A stretch of 64,000 nucleotides of DNA. Source: Chrysaora quinquecirrha. Lineage: Eukaryota > Cnidaria > Scyphozoa > Semaeostomeae > Pelagiidae. The stretch covers positions 2,120,195 to 2,184,194 of the forward strand of contig JACTAT010000021.1 in NCBI GenBank assembly GCA_014526335.1, given 5' to 3'. The position numbers and the translations under genes were made by a program. Numbering within the stretch: the stretch's first letter is position 1; the number at the start of each line of letters is the position of its first letter. Shown in pieces: positions 29,701-44,700 of the stretch. The notes under the pieces were generated by a model. The model did not search any database. It worked only from the letters and a program-made list of their open reading frames with translations, and was not told the origin of the DNA.

Positions 29701-32700
29701 TCGACCAAAAATGCTAAGAAAATCATGCTCGTCGATCAATGTTTTGACGTGGCAAGGCGGCGAAACAATGATTGTTAAGAAAATGTTTGATAAATAATGT
29801 TTGATCGTATGGCCAGGGCCTTAAAAATGTCTTGGGAAATACGTCAGAAAACATTGCTTATCAAACATTGTTCCCTTGCAACAAGCAAAAAAATGTTTTC
29901 AGCCTTTCTGATAAATCTCCTTTAATTCTACTTGTCGAGCAATGTTTTGTGACGTGGCCAAATGATCAAATATTGCTTGCAAAGCAAAACGCAAATGCTT
30001 GGCAAACAATGTTTGATCGTTTTGCCACGGCTTTAGAAATGTCTTGAAAAAACGAATAAACTATGCTTCTCAAAGATTCAAAATTTGTTTTCTAAACAAA
30101 ATTTGTGACTGTTTGGCCACGTCACAAACATTAATTGTCAAACAATGTTTGATCGTTTTCAGGAACTGTTAGTTTAAAACAATCTAGGTTTTTGAACAGA
30201 GTTGAAAAAATTGAACTACCTGATGAATGAAAAGTTTTCCAGATGTGGTTACAAAATCCAAGGAAGCATTCATTCCTTCAATTGTCCAATTCAATGAAAC
30301 ATTACCAGCGGCTGGCAGGGTTCTATAAACAGAAAGAACAACTTGCTCCCCTTCTTTTACTGTTCTTGATCTTGAGCCTGAACTAAACCCAATCTTACCA
30401 CCAACACCATCATTAGCCTTGATTATCAGTGTAGCCTGCTTTCTATTCTGGTCAATCAATGCTCCTCCTAAGGGTCGTATAACTCAATGATCAGGTACTC
30501 ATCAACTTCTGGAATTGAATCACTTTTTACAGCGATATTAAATGACTTTGTTTTCTCATTTTGATTGAAGTTGATTCGTCCACCAGAAACACCAGAGACA
30601 TCAGTTGTTGTATTAACCGTTGAACCACTTGCAACACGCCATGAGACTGATACAGAACCAAGTGAACCTGTCAATTAAATAACACAAATTATTAGCAGTT
30701 CTGAGACAGCCAGATGGTTCAACAACTTGGATAAGGCTTTTCTAATATGGATAATATACCACAACAAAGTCATTTGTACTTTGCATTGTTAAGTGGTAAA
30801 GGTTTGCAGACCAGCGTATTTCTTTTGTTGGGGATTTTTGATTGGATATTTTATGGATTCTGGCTAGTATCACAATCGATGCAGGTTCAAAACCATGAAA
30901 CAGCAATGTGAATGCAATATCAACAGCAAGTTAAGCTTGAAACGCTTTGTCAGCTTTGATAAGACTCGTTAAAAGTTACGGTCATATGGTCATTTACAGG
31001 AGGAAAGTCAATGGGAACAAGAGAAAATCTTATAGCACACCCACGTCACGCCTGTTTTGCAATTAATTGTGATGAAGATTCCAGATGGGCGAACCGTATT
31101 TCCTCAAATCTGAATATACCAATTACTGTCTGCTTTCTAACAGAAGATTATGACAGGGTGACAAACAAGCGTCCTCCCTTGAATAAGCACCCTCCTTGGA
31201 GTAAGCTGTTCTTTAGGTTGGTCCTAAACACTCCTTTGATATTTTATGTGCATGTGTAATAAATATGCTCCTAAAGGGAAGGAATCAAGAGACACCTTTT
31301 GGTAGTGAAAATATGTCCACAAAATGTTAATGGACGTCCAGCAATTAACCTGGGAACACAGTTCAAGAATAGACTTTACGTAGGTTTGGCCGACGATCGA
31401 ACATTGTTTGAAAAACATCTGAAATTTGCTTGTCGAGCAACTATGAACGTTTGGCCTTAGTGCTTTCCAGCATTCTTTATAAATCACAAAATACTCTGAT
31501 ATTTTATGCCGCCCGTTATCATGTAGATTGGCATTTTCGAATTCTGGTACGAACGGATGAAAGGACGATCATGAAGAATACAGATAACAAGCATACAATC
31601 TTATAAGTCATTCTTCTTTGTATAATATTGACTCCAACCTAACTATTGAAATTGTATCCTTAGTCAAAAAATTATTTATACTAACCTTGGGTTCTTTTGA
31701 TTTCAAAATTGATACTGGTTTGCCCATTTTGTGGTTCAATAATAGCAAACGTCTTCCCATCCGTTCCTGTATCTGCTATGTTGATAGAAAACAAACCAAA
31801 CGGTTGATCATTAGCAGCTATTGTCACATTCATCACGCTCGGTGTCCCAATTTTCAAAGAACTCGAAGGCGTGATCCCGACAGTCTCTGCCCGTGTTATT
31901 TCAACTAGAAAATTCTCATCAAGCTCTGGGACATCATCTTTGATTATCTTGATTGGAATACTCCCAAATGCTTTGCCAGGACCAAGTTGGATGTGCTTAT
32001 TAACCGCTGATTCATAATCATTTCCAGAGCTGGCTTTATTGAGTGCGAAAGAGGCATCTTTAGTGCTATAAAGAGATAAATCTTATACATATAAATACGA
32101 AACAAAGTAGAATTGCAATGACAAATAGCTCTAATAGCATGAGTTCAAAATAAGGCTGGTTTCGCAATAATGATATGAAATAAATGCTTATGGAATGAGA
32201 AAAACGAATTGAAACAAACTGGCAAACAGCTAACAAACAGCAAAGAATCACAAAAGTTTCGGGAAGAGAGAAAGTCCTTCAAACTCCTATATCCGATCAT
32301 ACTAATGATGCGTGAATTTCCAATGAATCAAGATATACATAGAATTACAAGAAAGCAAACCTGTAGTAGATTTTCACAGTGCCAAACAATCCTTTCGTTC
32401 TGCTGACATTCAAATGTACGATATTATCAGTGGCTGTTTCTTGTGCTATGAATGTTGGTCTTGCAAACTGAATAACACCATATGGATCATCATTCGGAAG
32501 AACATTCACTGTTGCTGTATTGGTTGAAGAATCAATGCTCGCTTGACCATTTGATACATATTGGAGAGTTACATTAATTGCCTGAAAATGAATGAAAATG
32601 GACTGAGATTTATTGAATGGTACAACAAAGTCCTAAAGATTGGATTAAATAAAAAACAACGTTTTATTGGAATTAAATGCTTAGAAGTAGTTGAATTGAA

Positions 32701-35700
32701 GCAATTTGTTTTAAAAATGTTGGAGTTACTTTATAAACAACCAGTTAGATTGACAAAATATGAAATAGCTTCAATAACATTGACAGGACCTTGCTGATTT
32801 AGAGGTTGATTTATTAACTCAGAGGTAACTTACTGTGGTCAATTTAGATGCAAGCAGCTTAGACCTTTTCGAAACTTACTTAAATAACTCAGAGGAAGCA
32901 GAGAGTTTACTTTCAGTGGCAGATTCATCTTTGAAATAGTTCTGGTTCCTTTACAGAACAACTTCGTAAGAAGATATAAAGTCAGTTCGTCTGAGTTTAT
33001 GTCAAAACGTAAAGCTTAATTTTTTCTATAGCTTATTCAAACAAAATGAAACGGACTGCCTTACTTCGTTGTCCTCAGGAATATCGTCAGCTAGAATCGA
33101 CAATGTGATATCTTGTGAGTTTTCTCCTGACAAAATCGGACATTTCCACTACTTGGTGTGACGTCACTGGAAGCAAGATGGCCGTTCAAAGTTGCATTCC
33201 ATTCCACTTGTACTGTTCCACTCGTACCGCCATTTCTGATAACAGTCAACCGGAAAGCAGTTGATCCTGACGCGGGTTCCTGTACAGATTTACTTAATGA
33301 TCCGCTGGCGAAACCTGCAATAAAACTCAGTTGTTAGACAAGTTATCACATGGTTGCTTAGGCCCTGGCCAAACGGTCAAACATTTTTCCTCAAACATTT
33401 GAGATTTTGCTCTACTGACAGTTTGGCCACGACCCAAAACATTACTTGACAAGCAGAATTAATTAAGCAATGAAAACTTCAAAATCATTTTACGTTTGTA
33501 TCAAGCAAAAATTGTTTGACAAGCAATGCTTCGGTGTGGCCAAACGGTCAAAAAGTGTGTTTGACAAGCAAATATCCTATGTCTGAAAAATAATATTAAT
33601 CGTTTGGTCCTTTAACTTTTGCTGTTTATCTATAAATGTCACTTAAAAACACATACAGTGTTATTCTACTTCAATGAAAATTCACAGTAATAGACTTAAA
33701 TCCGACTGCTTAAACTTTTCCAAACTTAAGGCAAAACAGGCACAATATATTAAACAAGTTAGGCACTGGACAAACGATTAAACGTTGTTTGAAAAACATC
33801 GGAAATTTGCTTACGTTGAGCAATGTTTGAACGTTTGGCTACGTCATGAAACATGCTTGTCAAACATTTTTGCTTGTGACAAGCACAAAATGTGTTTGAA
33901 GATTATGAAAAACAAAGGATATTCAAAGGCAAAGGCTTAACAAGCAGAATTCGCTCAGAGATGTTTTCAAAAATCTTCAAAAACGTTTTGAAAATCTTCA
34001 AGAACATTGCTTTTAAAGCAATGTTTTGTGACGTGGCCAAACGGTTAAACATTACATCTGCAGCAAAATCTCAGATGTTTGACCAACAATGTTTGACCGT
34101 TTGGTCAAGGCCTTAGTTTGAAAGCAAGTCTCTAAATGAAATCAACAATCTTAGGGCTTACCGATCAGTCCATAAGGATAATCATTTTCAGCAATTGTTA
34201 CAATGCATTGTTTTGGTGAACCAATCAGTGCTCCTCCAGTGACACTGCTGTCAATCAATGTCACAGTGAATGATTCAGCAAACTCAGGTTGATTATCATT
34301 GATGATTGTAACTGGAACTGCAGCGGATGCTTGACCAGAATTTAATGTTATTTGGAATGAAGAAACTGTAAAATCTGAACCAATTGATGCTTCGCTGTTC
34401 TTCAATTCGAATCGTACTGATACCTATAGAAGAATCGAAATATAGAAATACCTAGAGGTACCTATACCTATACCTATACCTATACCTTTACCTATACTTA
34501 TGCCTATACCTATACCTATACTGAATCTATAGAAATACCTACAGATACCAATATTTCAAAGCATACTGATACCTATAGAAGTATCGAGATACAGAAATGC
34601 CTATAGACACCTATTCCTATACCTATACTAATACCTATAATCATACCTACACATATACCTATACCTTTGCCTATACCTATACCTATACTTGTACCTATAC
34701 CTATACCTATATCCATACCTATACCTTTGCCTATACCTATGCCTATACTTGTACCTATACCTATACCTATACCCATACCTATTACTTTGCCTATACTTCC
34801 TATAACTATACCTATGCCTATACATTTACCTGTACCTATACTTATGCCTATACCTACAGTATATCTATATCTTTACCTTTACCCATACCCATACCTATAC
34901 CTTTACCTAAAGAGACCTAAACGTCAAAACATACTGATACCGACAGAAGTATCGAAATATAAGATTTCAGAAAGGATTTTCAAATCCTTGAAAAGCAGAA
35001 TTCGCTTAGCTATGTTTTTGAAAATCTTCAAAGAAATTACAATATGAATTGTTCTTGTTACGAAAAATTTGTGACGTGGCTAAATGGTCAAACATTGCTT
35101 TATCAAGCAAACCTCAAACACTGCATGCTAGAAATGAATATCAGAGAAATAGTATTATTCGACGATACAATCATAGTATTCGATACCAAATAGTGAAAAC
35201 TTTGTTAGTTTACCTGTCCAAAGGCTCCTCCTGTTCTTGTTAGATTTAAGAAGGTTCCAATGAATCCCTCATGAACAATGACAGATGCTGATGAAAACTG
35301 CAGGATACCATTTGCATTATCATTGGCAGTAATAATCAAAGTTGCTAATCTGTTGGTGCCAATTCTTGGTGTATTATCTATAAGAAAACGAAAGTAATCA
35401 TTGTCAAGATACTTCAGTAAAGGTTAGATCTTAAAACGGTAATAGGCCAAATACAAATCTAGTGTTCTGAATGTGACAAATTGAATAAATATGAACTGTT
35501 ATTTGAATAAATCAAGCTACACATTCGCTCTGACTTGCCTGCCGTCAGCCGTACAGCTAACTTGACCAACTACTTGCTGGCACGATTGCAAGTGCTATTG
35601 AGGCATAGTTGATGGTGCTATGGTAACGTGGTCTACTCTACCTAGCTTGTGGTGTCTGGAGCTCGAAGGGGTCTGGGTTTATGCTCAAGCCACGGTTACT

Positions 35701-38700
35701 TCACAGCCAATGTCAAGGGTTCGTTGGTTTATCTCTATCACTAATATTCCTATTATACAAATATGAATTTTTCTGCTCTCTGTACCGAACCTTATAAATG
35801 ATTCAACAGAAAGGCTTTTTCCCTGGGACACCAAGAGATGAGCTTCTGTCTTTGTTTAATTCCATTTCTAGCCGGACACTGTAAAGATTTTGCTAATCTA
35901 TTAATGAGATCCTAGCGACGGACGCTAAATATACATCTTCACTTTGAATCATCATTTATATGAATAAAACCAAGACTAACCGTTCATTAAACTCGGGAGA
36001 AGGAATGACGAAGACAGTGACTTTTGTTTATTGTTGGATAAAACGTTAAGGTCTGATCAGAAAAATGGACTTTCAAACTGAAGAAAAACTTCTGCATACT
36101 GATTGCTTGCCTTGTTTATACAAAACAAAACTTCTTTCACAACGGCAACAGAATCAAAAATTTAGGACCAAGGATTTCTAGCAGCATTTAGAGGACATAC
36201 AAAAGTTGTTTGATTATGATCGGAAACAACAATAAATAAATACAAAATTACCTAAAGTTTCAGCGCCATCTAAGAGGACAACACTCGTCAGGTTGACGAG
36301 TACAGTTTCATCTGGCTCAGGTAGATTATCATCAAATATTGTCACATTGATAGAAGCTGTCTGTTGTCCACTTGTAAAATCAATACTTCCTGATAATGGT
36401 ATATAGTCTACATTAGCCGTTGCAGTTGATGAAGTGGTCGTTTCATAGAAAACTCTAACACTGCCAATCAAACCACGTTGCCTCGTTATAACAACGCTGA
36501 TTGTTCTATTTCCTTCTGCAACACGTGTAGGACTTGTTGGCAATTCAAAAACTCCATACGGATCGTCATTGCCAATTATTTTTATTCTAGCAGTTCTGTT
36601 TGATTGTCCTATTGTGCCTTTTGATGCATTGACCAACTGGACAGTGAATTCCTCAGACAATTCAGGAATCTACGAAGAAATATCACAATAAATATAAAGT
36701 TATCCTTTGCTTTAAATAGTGGATGAGATAGGCCTGAACCACATTACAATCCAAACTAATTTAAAGTAGTAACTATATTTGCGCTTGTCAAGCCTCGTTC
36801 TGACACAGTGATAAACGCTACTTATCATGATAAGTCCTCGCTAATAATTGGAACAGGGAAAGCTCAGTTACCATCATCACGCGATGATATATGTGACTCT
36901 TCCTGTATGCTGCATTGATTTTGGTGGGATAAACTAATCCCATCAAATCAAATTGTTACCATAAAAGAAGTAATGCTTAGAGACGTACCATATCATCAAT
37001 TATCGGAATCGTAAAACTCTTTTCACTTTCTCTTTGTTGAACATCACGACCCCTCAGTTGAACCAAAATCAGTTGAGCCATTGACCAGCCTCCAAGTGAT
37101 GCTTACAGTACCAAGCAAACCTCTTTCTCGTCTTACTCTAAGTGTTACTGACCCCTGTGCTTCATTAACAGTGATGACATTTGCAGAATTCGCGAAACTG
37201 AAAATTCCAAATGCATCATCACTTGGGAGTATTGTTACATTTATACTTGATGCAGCACCAAGAACAGCTGAAATAAAAAAACAAAAATTAATCATAATAT
37301 TGAAGCTTCATTTTTTTTTTCATTTTTTTTTTCATTTTAAAATATTTAGACACTATTTAGGCAATGTTCCTGAAAATACTACTGATAATAATATTACTGC
37401 TATTTCTAAATACTTCAACGATGAAATATCTAATAATTCTGCTACTTAATGCTGCTGCAGACACTATTAAAGTTGCAAAGCCTATACCAATGCTAAGATT
37501 ATTCTGTAGTATAGCTACAAATACATACTGCTTATTAATACCGCCAATACTATTTACAAATACTACTAAGTTTACTAAAGAGCTAATGCCACTAACGAAA
37601 TTCCTGAAAATACTACTGATAATAATATTACTGCTTATACTATTTCTACTGTAAATACTTCAGTGTAAAATATCTAATATTTCTGTTGCTACTACTACTG
37701 ACAATTTTACTGGAAATACTACTAATAATAACACTACTGCTATCACTATTTCTAAAGATAAAAATACTGGTAGTGTTATAAATATTAAACACACAACTCT
37801 TAGTATTACGACGAAACAATAGCTAATACTGCTTCTAATACTGTATTGCTGGAAAGATTTCTGCTAACACAAGACTGGGAGTAATTTTACTTTATTATAC
37901 TGCTATTACTACTACTAATGAGGCAGCTACAAATCATGCTAATACTATTGCGAATACTATTTTTGAAAGACTAGAGAGCTAATACTACAGAAAATATAAA
38001 TGATAATACTTCTCATTGCTAGCAGGAATTGTAAACATATTCCTTATATTGCTACTACTACAAAGAAGCTAACGAAAAATGCTCACCCCCTCCGGTTGGG
38101 TTGTAAAGTTGAACACGAAACGTCTTTTCTAATTCTGGTATGTTATTATCGAGGATAGAAATTGATATTTCAGTAGTGTTTACACCACTTGCAAAAGTCA
38201 GTCTTCCTATTGCATCTGTGTAATCGATATTTCCACGAGCCGTCAAGGAATTGGTCTTCCATTCACAAGAAACCGTACCTAAAATAAAGCAACATCAGTA
38301 TAATTACTATGCTCGAATACAGGAATACATGAGCAAGTTTAGCGTCATTATCTGCTAGTGGTATCTGTTGCCAATAATACTCAGATTCAGTGGCGTAACA
38401 CAATCGCTCGGGGCCTGTAGGAATTTTGTAAGATGGGGGGCGGTGCAGAGAAAGTACAACGAAATGAGATTTGTTGAGAAGAGGTCTCACAGGAGCGAGA
38501 AAATTTATGAAAGCATGCATTTTAGAACTTCAATTTCAGACCTTGCAAATCAATATTCTTTTTGTTACCGTTTCTCCCTAAATTAGCTCTTGCAGATATT
38601 TTCTTAGGTATAAAAATTATGAGAACACGATTAAAATTTTAGATATAACATGAGTCGTAGTTATCTTTATTAAGTTGACTGATTCACCTCAAACTACAAT

Positions 38701-41700
38701 TAATCAAAAGAGGGTTCCCCAATGGTGGTAAACGTTTCTGTCAGTCCATTATTTTTATTAAGGATTTTCGAAGGAAATTCTGGGAATGATTTCCTTAGAT
38801 ATGAAAATTCAAGGAACTCAACCAGTTTGTGCTTATCTGAAGCTGTGTAAAATAGGTAACTAAGGAAATTATTTGCAGAGGTCCCTTTCAAAACCTTGAA
38901 AAAATCAATGGATAGAAACAGTGGTTATCTTCGGTGGATGCCTCAATTCAATCCGACAGTGACAGCTAAAACAACTAATGAAGTAATAAGTCTGAATAAA
39001 AATATGTATAAATAAGTCTGAAAAATATATAAAAATAGCTACTAGCTCTGACCTTGTACTCCTTGTGCTCTGACAACATACAACGTTACAGTCCCAGCTT
39101 CTTCGCGCACATTAACGCTCAATGGTGCTTCAAGAGGCTTTATAAAGCCAACCCCAACAGGTCTTTGTGGTGAAATCTGAAGCACGCCGAACGGGTTATC
39201 ATTTGCAAGTATGCTTATGTTACATGTATCGAAGTTTTGCTTTATTGTAGCACCGCTGGTTGGAGTCGAGGCTGTTGCACCATCAGATGGGATGGCGGAA
39301 ACGAGGCGCAGCTCAAAATTTTCATCCATTTCTGGTATTGTGTCATTTACTGGGTGTACGATGATTGTCTGCGAAAAAGATGAAAATAATAAGCAAAGAA
39401 GCTAAGACAAGCTACTGTATAACATACGGATAATGCAGGCAGTGAGGTGCCATTATATAAACTGCTGAACAACGAATAGGCCAGTGCTATAACTAACCCT
39501 GAGCAGCAGATTTTCTAGCTAGTAGAAAGTGGATTTGCTAACTGGATGAATTGAAAAACAAGGCAAGCAAGTAAGAAATGTTTCTTGCAAAGCATAAAGG
39601 GCATCTGTTTTGCAACAATTGTTTTTTGCAGACCCTCAGAATACTGAAAACGTTAGACTTATAGCAGGAAAAGATGCACATAGAAAAAAAGCTACTGAAA
39701 AGGTAGGCTGGCCAAACAAGCATGAACTAAGCCTTTAATTCTAAAACGAGGACGACGTTTATTGCCATTTCTAAAAATTTACTAGCTTTGGAGGCAAAGG
39801 TTTCTGGAGATATGCGAAACCAAGCCGATAATGAAAATATACATTGCGAATCAAAGTCTACTGAAAAGATTTGCAAGGCAAGGTTTTCGAAAAAATCAAA
39901 AAATGATTTTGCTAGATGCAAGCTACAAATGTTTGACCACCATTTTTTTACAGAATAGACAAACGGCAAAACATTTCGCTTGACATGCAAACTTAAAATG
40001 TTTGAAAATGTTTGATCGTTTGGCCAGGGCCTAAATGAATCTTAACATCCAGTGAAAGGCTTGAAAGGACCCATTTCAAGTCCAAGCAATAGATCATTTA
40101 GTACCTCTATCATACTAGGCATACGAAATACCAGATGAAATTTTAAAAACATAATCATGATAAAGAAAGATTCATTAATGACCATACCTTCATTTTGCCC
40201 AACAGTAAACAAGATGCTTCCTCTTGCTTCTTTGAAATCACTGGTAGCTAATGGTCTGTTTAAAATCAACTGACGTATTTCCCAATTCACAGTTACAGAT
40301 CCAAATGATCCTATTGTTCTTCTGACGATGAAAGAGAGGCTAGTCTGATTTTCCATGGCAACAGTTACACATCTCGACGAATCAAAGGCAAACTGTCCAT
40401 TTGCATTGTCACTTTTGAGAACTGAAAAGAAAGAAGACAAATTTAGACCTTGTTTAGACTTCCATATCGCTGTTTTTGGAACCTTGAATTCAATTAACCG
40501 TTATTCCCTACCATAACTGGACAAGTTTTGAGAGAGCTTTCTAAAGCACAGAGATTATAGAAGTTGCGTAAAACAAATAACATCTCACTTGTTAAGTCTT
40601 GAAGTTGTATCTGTTGCTAATTTGCCACCACCTTTGATATCAATTAATCTTAAGCTGTAAACAGTATCTTCTTCTGGAATGCTATTATCAATCGTCCTAA
40701 GAACAATGTTCTTCTTTGACACAAAGTTATTGAAAGTTATGTATCCATTGACTGGATTTGTTACTTTCTGCGTTGACGAGATCTCTGTTATTTGTCTGTT
40801 GAAATGAATTAAACAAGAAAAATTAAATTATATTCAGGACAGGTACTGTGTTTAATAAAAAGAAAATCTTCTGTTGTTTTGGGGCAAAGGCATGCGTAGC
40901 TGAGTTATCAAGGCATTCGGCTAGTGATTGGTAGTTCCTGGGATCGAATCTCAAAGCTGTCAATTTTCATAAGACTAACATATAGTATAAGAATAAGCAT
41001 TGTTTTATCGAGGTTTTAGTTGTGTGTTTAATACAGTGAAGGGCACTTTGGAGAGGCTAATGGTACGATTTCGCCTCCGCAAATATTCAATTCAATTCAA
41101 TTTAACTCATTTTTATTCGTAGAAATACAATTTACAATAATAAAATGTACTCTACACGGCCCAAGAAAAGCAGAAATTTTCTTTCTTGGGCCGCTACAAA
41201 GCTACAAACAAAACAAAACTATATAGGCAAGAACAGTGGCATTTTGGTCTGAAAAGGAGCCCGCGATTGCTCTTCTCTCGAGAGATTTTCGCTGCACACA
41301 ATAACCTGCAAAGGATATTATAGCAACTGTTTGCTAAAGAAGTATTCTGTATCAAATACTTCTAAAAGGCAAATTAATAACATGCGATATGGATATATGG
41401 ACTAATATAATAATACATACGCGGACGTGAGGGCATTTGTATACAGTCTGACATCTTGAAGTGCTCCAGTATAATGATTGGTTGATGGTAATGTGCATCC
41501 AATATAATAATAACCGGCGGAGTTCTTTACTGGTGTTGACAATGTTCTGTGAAAAAAGGAGTTCATAAATACTAGAAAAGATCCAAGGAAAATTGATGCT
41601 GTCAAATAGGTTTGCCATATACTGTAAAGTTTTACGCAATGTTTACCAAAGAAAGATTTTGGAAAAGCCATTATTTCATGCAATGATGTCTGGCTGCGAA

Positions 41701-44700
41701 CTGGACAAGTATAAGGTTAATTTTGCACTAGGGACAAAAAGAACAAATTTGACGGACAATTTAGAGGGACAATTCTGAGGGACAATTTGGAGGGACAATT
41801 TTGAGAGCCAATTTTGAGTGATAGAAGACAATTATTAGGGACACTTTTTGAGACAATTTAAAGGGACAAATTTTAAAGACAATTTTGAGGCACATGGCAG
41901 AATTATCAGAGACAATCTTGAGCAGTTTGGGTTCCATTGATGTTAAGGTGAAATACTTAAAATATTAAGGGAAAAGGGACAGAAAGGAGGAAAACAAGCA
42001 ACTCACTTTGACTCGATTTGAGCTCCATTAAGGAATAATGCCACTTTTGAAGAACTGAATGTCAGAATTAAACAGTGCCAATTTCCATCAAATGCGTTTG
42101 CAGATGTAGCAACTGAAAACTGTAAAGTAAAGACACAAATAAAGATAAAGGTTATTGATTTATATCATAATATTAAATTAATATCTTAATATATATTATA
42201 ATAAGATATTAATTTAATTCTTTTTCATTGCAGGCCTTAATTAATGGTAATTTTTTTCTAGAGGGCTGAGTGCTATTGGGAGGAGGAAATTATTTTGCAA
42301 TTATGTTTGCAAGCAACAGTGAGTTAGCTCGAATGCCTGCCGTAAAATACAGGGAATCACCCCCAGCTCCTCCGCAAAACAATGTTTTGCTAGGTAACAG
42401 ACTTATTTTCGACAAAACGGAGAAATGACGTGCGTAAGGTACTCTTAATTGACGTTTACCAGCGAAGCTCGTTGGGGAACTTATGCTGCCTCTAAAGAGA
42501 AAGTAGTGCAAGTGCTCCAAGAGTTTGGATAAGCACTGCAGCTAGCTACAAATGCAGCTTGCTATTTTGAGCTCTTAATAAAAATTCGTTGGTCATAGCG
42601 AATATTACAGAGAGTGGACACTCGAAACCCCAGAGCCAAACTGCTGCGAAAAAAACATAAAACATATAGTGATGAACAAAGAAGAAGACTTACTGTATAA
42701 TTGTTACTCGAGACTTGTACCACGATCATAGCAGCAAATGCTGTGCTATCCAGGCTGACTGCAAGGATAGGTGCATTAGACACTTCCTCGTGTTTAGAGA
42801 GCAAAGTTCCAAGAGAGCCATTTTTCGGTTTCAACCACATGCTGAAACTAAATCCACTTGACAGTAGTGAAGTTGCTGGCTGCTCATTTTGAGGTATGAA
42901 AAGAAATGACCCTGCAAGAGAATTGGAAATCAAGTAGGTCCTCACACGTCTCTGACCAACGCATCGCAAATTTGTTACTATGTGTCACCTATGTGTTACC
43001 ATGCTTTGCTACCATGCCTTGTTACCACGCCGCATGTTACCAAGCTTTACCATGATTGTTTACCAAGTGTTACCATTTGCTCCAATGATTTGCTACTATA
43101 ACTTAGCATATGTTACCATATCTTTCAATTATTTTTATCATGCGTTACCATATGTTACCATGTCTTACCGTGATTTTTACCTAGCATATGTTACCGTGTC
43201 TAACAATGATTATTTACCTATTGTTACCATGTGTTACCATGATTTGTTCCCAAATATTAGCAATGTTACCATGTCTTGCAATGATTTTTACCATGTCTTA
43301 CCATATGTTACCATGAATCGCTACCATGTTTACCATGTGTTATAATAACATAATTTGAGTCCATTCCACAGACACAAAGGATAAGAACAGATATCATGCA
43401 GACATAGACCCTATTTCAGTACGATAGCGATTCTTGTATTCTTGCATTAGAATCATCAAAGAAAAACCAAAACATAAATATTACCTTGAGAATTGTTGAA
43501 ATTATATCCAGTTGTTCCACTATAATTTCTACCATTAATATCAGTAACATCGCGTCCTTTCTGACCATGAAATGTTAAGTCCCATATTCTTGAAGGCAAG
43601 CTAACGACTGCTGATGCTTTATAGAGTTGCCAAAGAGCCTGAGAATAATACAAAAATCAGTAATACGGAAATAACATACATTTTCTATATATTCGTAAAA
43701 TTTTGGTCTTATTGTTAAGTGACTGAGTCTGTGTCACGATACTGAGCTTTGTAATTGTACAGAACTGGTTCTGCTCCTTACAAGGATTGAATATTCTATG
43801 AAAACAGTATCCAACGTTTTAATAAACACAAAATATTTGACTCGTTTCAAAAACAATCCATCAAAACCAGAAAAACACTTAGTCAAGGTAAATCTCTTTA
43901 AAAATGTTCTGCCTCAAAAATTAGGTCTAAATAAAACTCAAATTATGTAATGAAAATTCTCAACCCCTATAGAATTAAACACAATTTTTCTTTAAGTGAT
44001 AACAAGATTGATGAAGATCTACTGCTAAAAGAAGTCTGTTAAAACAATAGTCAGTCTTACCAGATCGTTTTAAGCATGCGATGAGTAAGTGTCTTATTTC
44101 AGATTGATATAGTAGTCACAAACAAAACGCAATCTGGATTGATCAAATATACCCTTTTAACTCGATCACCAGATTAGTGATCGTTACTGAATCAATATCA
44201 ATAAGATGTTCAAAGACAATAATCAACATGTATAGATCCAAATAATCCCATTTAAACTCGATTAAAAGATAACCAATCATCGCTTAATCAGGATTAACTA
44301 ATGTTTGAAAACAATGCCCAACCTGTATCGATCCAAATGAGCCCATTTTTCGCTCGACTGTCAGATTAGCAATCGTTGCATTCATGTATCCTTGTTGATA
44401 ATCCTCGGCAACACTGACTTCCAATGAGTTCGGTGCGAATTCTAATATGCCAGATGGATCATCGCTTGGTAACACAAGTATGACAGCCTCTGTTCTGTTT
44501 CCTAGCCTCGCTCCATTTGAAATAGCAAAATTTCCTGCAAAGAATTATAAAGATTCACATTTATACTTATATAACATTTATATAGAGCAAAACATTTCTA
44601 TAAATCTGTCATAGCAATGTATCATACAATAAGTACTTCCATTGTTCATTATACTAGACGTGCCGCCCAAATGGGTTACTTTTCAGCGACAACTTCCCTA

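Noticed and set aside
34597..35047. Open frames of 107 and 126 codons rich in Tyr/Thr or Pro/Ile
   Set aside because: They are direct products of the CCTATA hexamer, open by repeat periodicity.
37300..37654. Open frames of about 100 codons on the plus strand
   Set aside because: They overlap exon 25 antisense and low-complexity intron; composition is that of the trinucleotide-rich repeat.
42980..43345. A 121-codon open frame
   Set aside because: It is the TTACCATG minisatellite read in one frame.
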